The notes beneath the pieces are model-generated. The model was not told where the DNA came from. It worked only from the letters and a program-made list of their open reading frames with translations, and searched no databases. Shown here one piece after another: positions 61,618 to 64,000 of a DNA stretch of 64,000 nucleotides (its first letter is position 1; the number at the start of each line of letters is the position of its first letter). Source of the stretch: Streptomyces guryensis (GTDB taxonomy: Bacteria; Actinomycetota; Actinomycetes; Streptomycetales; Streptomycetaceae); assembly GCF_021261325.1 (NCBI RefSeq), contig NZ_JAJSBI010000023.1:1-64000 (forward strand), read 5' to 3'. The translations under genes were made by a program, and so were the position numbers.

Positions 61618-63549
61618 TCAGCGGCCCAACCGTCGCCGTACCCGACGAACTTGCCCGTTGTCCGCGACCGAGTCGAGGAGTCGGCGGCCGGTGCCGGGCT
61701 GGTACGCCGGGCCCTCCAGGCGGAGCAGGGCGCCGTCGCGGACGACGGCGTGGGCGACCGGCGTCTGCGTCTTCGGGAGGGTGACCGGGTGGCGGCCGGC
61801 CGGGAGGGCGAGACGGGCGGGCAGGCGCAGTTCGGCCGTTGTGCCGTCGGCGGCGGGGATCAGCTCGGCGTCCAGTGTCAGGGCGGAGACCGTGACCTTG
61901 ATGCGAGCCGGGGCTCCGCCCGACCCCGTCGCCACGAACGGCAGCGGGAGCGAACGTCCGCCGCGTCCGGTGTTCGCCGCGGCGGCGTCGGCCGTGTCGG
62001 GGCCGAGCCTGCGCTGGCGCTGGTCCATGTCGAGGGCGAGCTGGCGGCCGGCCGTCCAGTACGGGAGCGCGAGGCGGCCGCCGGTCAGCGCCGGGCCCGT
62101 GGCCGGGGCGCCCGGGGTGCCGCTGCCTATGACGCGGGCCATCCGGTCCACGCCGAGGAGTTGGACGTACGCCCACACGTCGTGCACCCCGCGCTCCAGC
62201 GGACGGCCGCCGGCCAGACGCTCGGGATCGAGGAGCAGCCGTCCGGAGGCGACCAGCCGTGAGCGGCCCTCGCCGAGCGGTTCCAGGCGCACCTCCAGGT
62301 CGCCCTCGGGGTACCACCAGTCCTCCCGGTCCCGGTCCTTGACCACCAGTTCCGCGTACGCCAGCCGGAACGGGTCGCGGACCTCCCAGCCGTCCTCCGT
62401 GCCGGGCACGCCGGCCAGCAGCTCGGGGTCCAGCCATCGCCTGCCGTCCCGCTCGACGAGTACCAGCGGTTCGCCGTCACCGCGCAGCAGGTCGAGGGTG
62501 ACGTCGGCAACCAGCCGGCCGCCCTCCCAGCGCAGCCCGCCGACCTCGCTGCGGGCCTTCACCTCGCGGACGCGCTCCGCGAGCACCACGGCGCCGTCGA
62601 AGTCGCCGCGTTCGAGGAGCTCGGAGCGTAGGCGGGACACGGTGGGCAGGCCTTCGCGTACGGCCGCCGGGAACTCCGTCAGCGCCAGTTCGCGGGCCGC
62701 CTCGAAGCGCTGTTTCTGCTCGCCCGGGTCCTCGCGGAGGATCTCCGGCTCGCGGGTGCGGGACAGGATCTCGACGTGGTAGAGGCGGTGGAGGAGGCGG
62801 TTCTGCAGAGCGTCGATGTCGTCGGAGGCCTCGGTGCCGTCCTTGATCTGGCGGACGATGGTGCGGCAGTTGGGCCAGAAGCCGTGCCGCGAGTTGAACC
62901 GGTGCTGGGTGTTGTTGCCGCCGTCGTCCCGCTTCATCCAGTAGTAGCAGGGGTAGTCGGCGAGGACCGAGATCCGCTCCGCCTTGAGGTAGGCGGCGCT
63001 GACGAAGAGCAGGTCCTCCAGGATCCAGGGGCCCTCGGGGAAGCGCAGGCCGTGCTCCTCGACGAAGGCGCGCCGGAACATCTTGTGCGGCGACATGCTC
63101 TGCATGAGCTCGTCGTTCTCGATGGTGCAGGCGTCCACCGTGTGCCGGAACAGCCGTCGGGGCCGGACCATCGTGCTGGACATCTTGCCGAGCACCACGT
63201 CGGCGTCGTTGCGCCTGGCGAACTCGTACAGCCGCTCCAGCGCCTCGGGGCCGAGGGTGTCGTCGTGGTCGACGAACTGGATGTACTCGCCCTGGGCGTG
63301 GCTCATACCCAGGTTGCGCGGTGCGCCGGGCCAGCCCGAGTTGGGGCGGGTGTGCACCTGCACGTTCGGGTGCTTCGCCGCGAGCTTCTCCAGGCGGGCC
63401 AGGGTGTCGTCCGTCGAACCGTCGTCGACGTAGATGACCTCGTACTCGTCGGCGGGGAGGGACTGCCCCAGCAGCGACGGCGCACACTCGTCGATGTACT
63501 TCCCGGTGTTGTACACGGGCACGACGACACTGACCTTGACTCTCGGCAT
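61618..63549 (-). CDS. Family 2 glycosyltransferase with extended C-terminal region
   Basis: A 643-aa protein. Residues about 5-250 are a GT-A glycosyltransferase (VSVVVPVYNTGKYIDECAPS, VIYVDDGSTDDT, QFVDHDDTLGPEALERLYEF with the D-x-D-like metal motif, WILEDLLFVSAAYLKAE). Residues about 330-643 form a beta-rich region of unknown role, seen in actinobacterial polymer-type transferases. It probably adds sugars to a cell-wall or surface polymer on the cytoplasmic side. ATG 63549 is the start at MPRVKVSVVVPVYN; the longer ORF is not needed. It is unrelated to the betaine genes. Confidence 0.85.
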   Translation of the reverse strand: MPRVKVSVVVPVYNTGKYIDECAPSLLGQSLPADEYEVIYVDDGSTDDTLARLEKLAAKHPNVQVHTRPNSGWPGAPRNLGMSHAQGEYIQFVDHDDTLGPEALERLYEFARRNDADVVLGKMSSTMVRPRRLFRHTVDACTIENDELMQSMSPHKMFRRAFVEEHGLRFPEGPWILEDLLFVSAAYLKAERISVLADYPCYYWMKRDDGGNNTQHRFNSRHGFWPNCRTIVRQIKDGTEASDDIDALQNRLLHRLYHVEILSRTREPEILREDPGEQKQRFEAARELALTEFPAAVREGLPTVSRLRSELLERGDFDGAVVLAERVREVKARSEVGGLRWEGGRLVADVTLDLLRGDGEPLVLVERDGRRWLDPELLAGVPGTEDGWEVRDPFRLAYAELVVKDRDREDWWYPEGDLEVRLEPLGEGRSRLVASGRLLLDPERLAGGRPLERGVHDVWAYVQLLGVDRMARVIGSGTPGAPATGPALTGGRLALPYWTAGRQLALDMDQRQRRLGPDTADAAAANTGRGGRSLPLPFVATGSGGAPARIKVTVSALTLDAELIPAADGTTAELRLPARLALPAGRHPVTLPKTQTPVAHAVVRDGALLRLEGPAYQPGTGRRLLDSVADNGQVRRVRRRLGR

Positions 63550-64000
63550 CCCACAGACCTTACCCGCCCTGCCGGAAAGAGTGGATTCCTTGCCCGCCCG
63601 CACGATGCAGAACCTGAAGTGACGGTGTCGCGCAACCCTTTTCTTGGATGGCCTCGGCGACGTCATCCTGACCCCGTTGACGACTGCGGACCTGCCCTGA
63701 CTCCCAGACCGAGGATACCTGCGCGCACCTTTTGACTCACGCTTCCCCTCTTTCTGCCTTTCCAGGTAGAAAAACGTTTGCCCAAACTGATCCGTGGGCG
63801 GGGCACGCGACAGGGCGCACCGCCTCCGTGCGACCGGTCGTACCCGCAGCCTCTCCGGGGGCGGGCCTCGTCCGGCCCGACATGGGTCGGAGGCAGTCCG
63901 CCCCTCCGTGTGCTTCCGCGTTCCCGGCCCCAGGTCGGGTCGGGGATGACGACAGGTGGAGAAGTGCGACAGCCTGGTCGCAAGGTGCCCTGCCGCAGAC
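63550..64000. other. Intergenic region upstream of the glycosyltransferase
   Basis: No gene can be supported here. The stretch holds a locally AT-rich patch around 63765-63790 (AGGTAGAAAAACGTTTGCCC) that could be promoter sequence. An open frame at 63663-63983 has no domain or start signal. Confidence 0.5.

Noticed and set aside
63663..63983. 106-aa minus-strand open frame at the right end
   Set aside because: It has no ribosome site or domain, and its composition is typical of noncoding GC-rich sequence.

Overview
The window looks like Streptomyces or a close relative. It is GC-rich throughout, its genes are densely packed with ATGA/GTGA stop-start overlaps, it carries mycothiol-type formaldehyde dehydrogenases and several SpoIIE-type (PP2C) phosphatases, and copies of GC-rich palindromic intergenic repeats recur between genes. 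The dominant content is a large regulon for breaking down choline and glycine betaine and for handling the one-carbon units released.

Layout. (1) 1-15.7 kb, module A: the start of a serine hydroxymethyltransferase gene (glyA), a GcvH-like protein, a ferredoxin reductase, a GbcA-type Rieske betaine demethylase, a monomeric sarcosine oxidase, a dimethylglycine oxidase, an MBL hydrolase with a mycothiol-dependent formaldehyde dehydrogenase, an MFS transporter, a cupin protein, two IclR regulators, the formyl-THF hydrolase gene purU, an extra dihydropteroate synthase gene (folP) and a Rieske ferredoxin. (2) 15.8-27.1 kb, a signalling and decay zone: three PAS/GAF/PP2C phosphatases, an EF-hand protein, an ECF41 sigma factor, a DUF6629-like membrane protein, broken MerR, TetR and DUF418-like genes, and a secreted serine protease. 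(3) 27.1-52.1 kb, module B: soxG, a soxD-soxA fusion, soxB, glyA, folD, a second dimethylglycine oxidase, the betaine ABC transporter opuA, betB, purU, a short MTHFR gene, betA, an IclR regulator, a second GbcA with reductase and ferredoxin, and a second MBL/formaldehyde dehydrogenase pair. (4) 52.3-57.7 kb: a LysR regulator, a sulfatase, its formylglycine-generating enzyme and an orphan betaine-binding protein. (5) 57.7-61.6 kb: a graveyard with a broken extradiol dioxygenase and hydrolase operon, two truncated insertion sequences, a small secreted protein and intron-like noncoding sequence. (6) A family 2 glycosyltransferase gene at the right end.

How the genes fit together. Choline is oxidised by BetA and BetB to betaine, which is also imported by OpuA. 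GbcA with its ferredoxin and reductase removes one methyl group as formaldehyde. Dimethylglycine oxidase and the sarcosine oxidases remove the other two as formaldehyde or methylene-THF. GlyA, FolD, PurU, the MTHFR and the extra FolP manage folate-bound C1, and the mycothiol dehydrogenase with the MBL hydrolase oxidises free formaldehyde. Many promoters in both modules share a 17-bp inverted repeat of the form GTTGC-N7-GCAAC, which also overlaps the start codon of one IclR gene. A single IclR-type regulator family therefore probably controls the set. No CRISPR array, tRNA or rRNA gene was seen.
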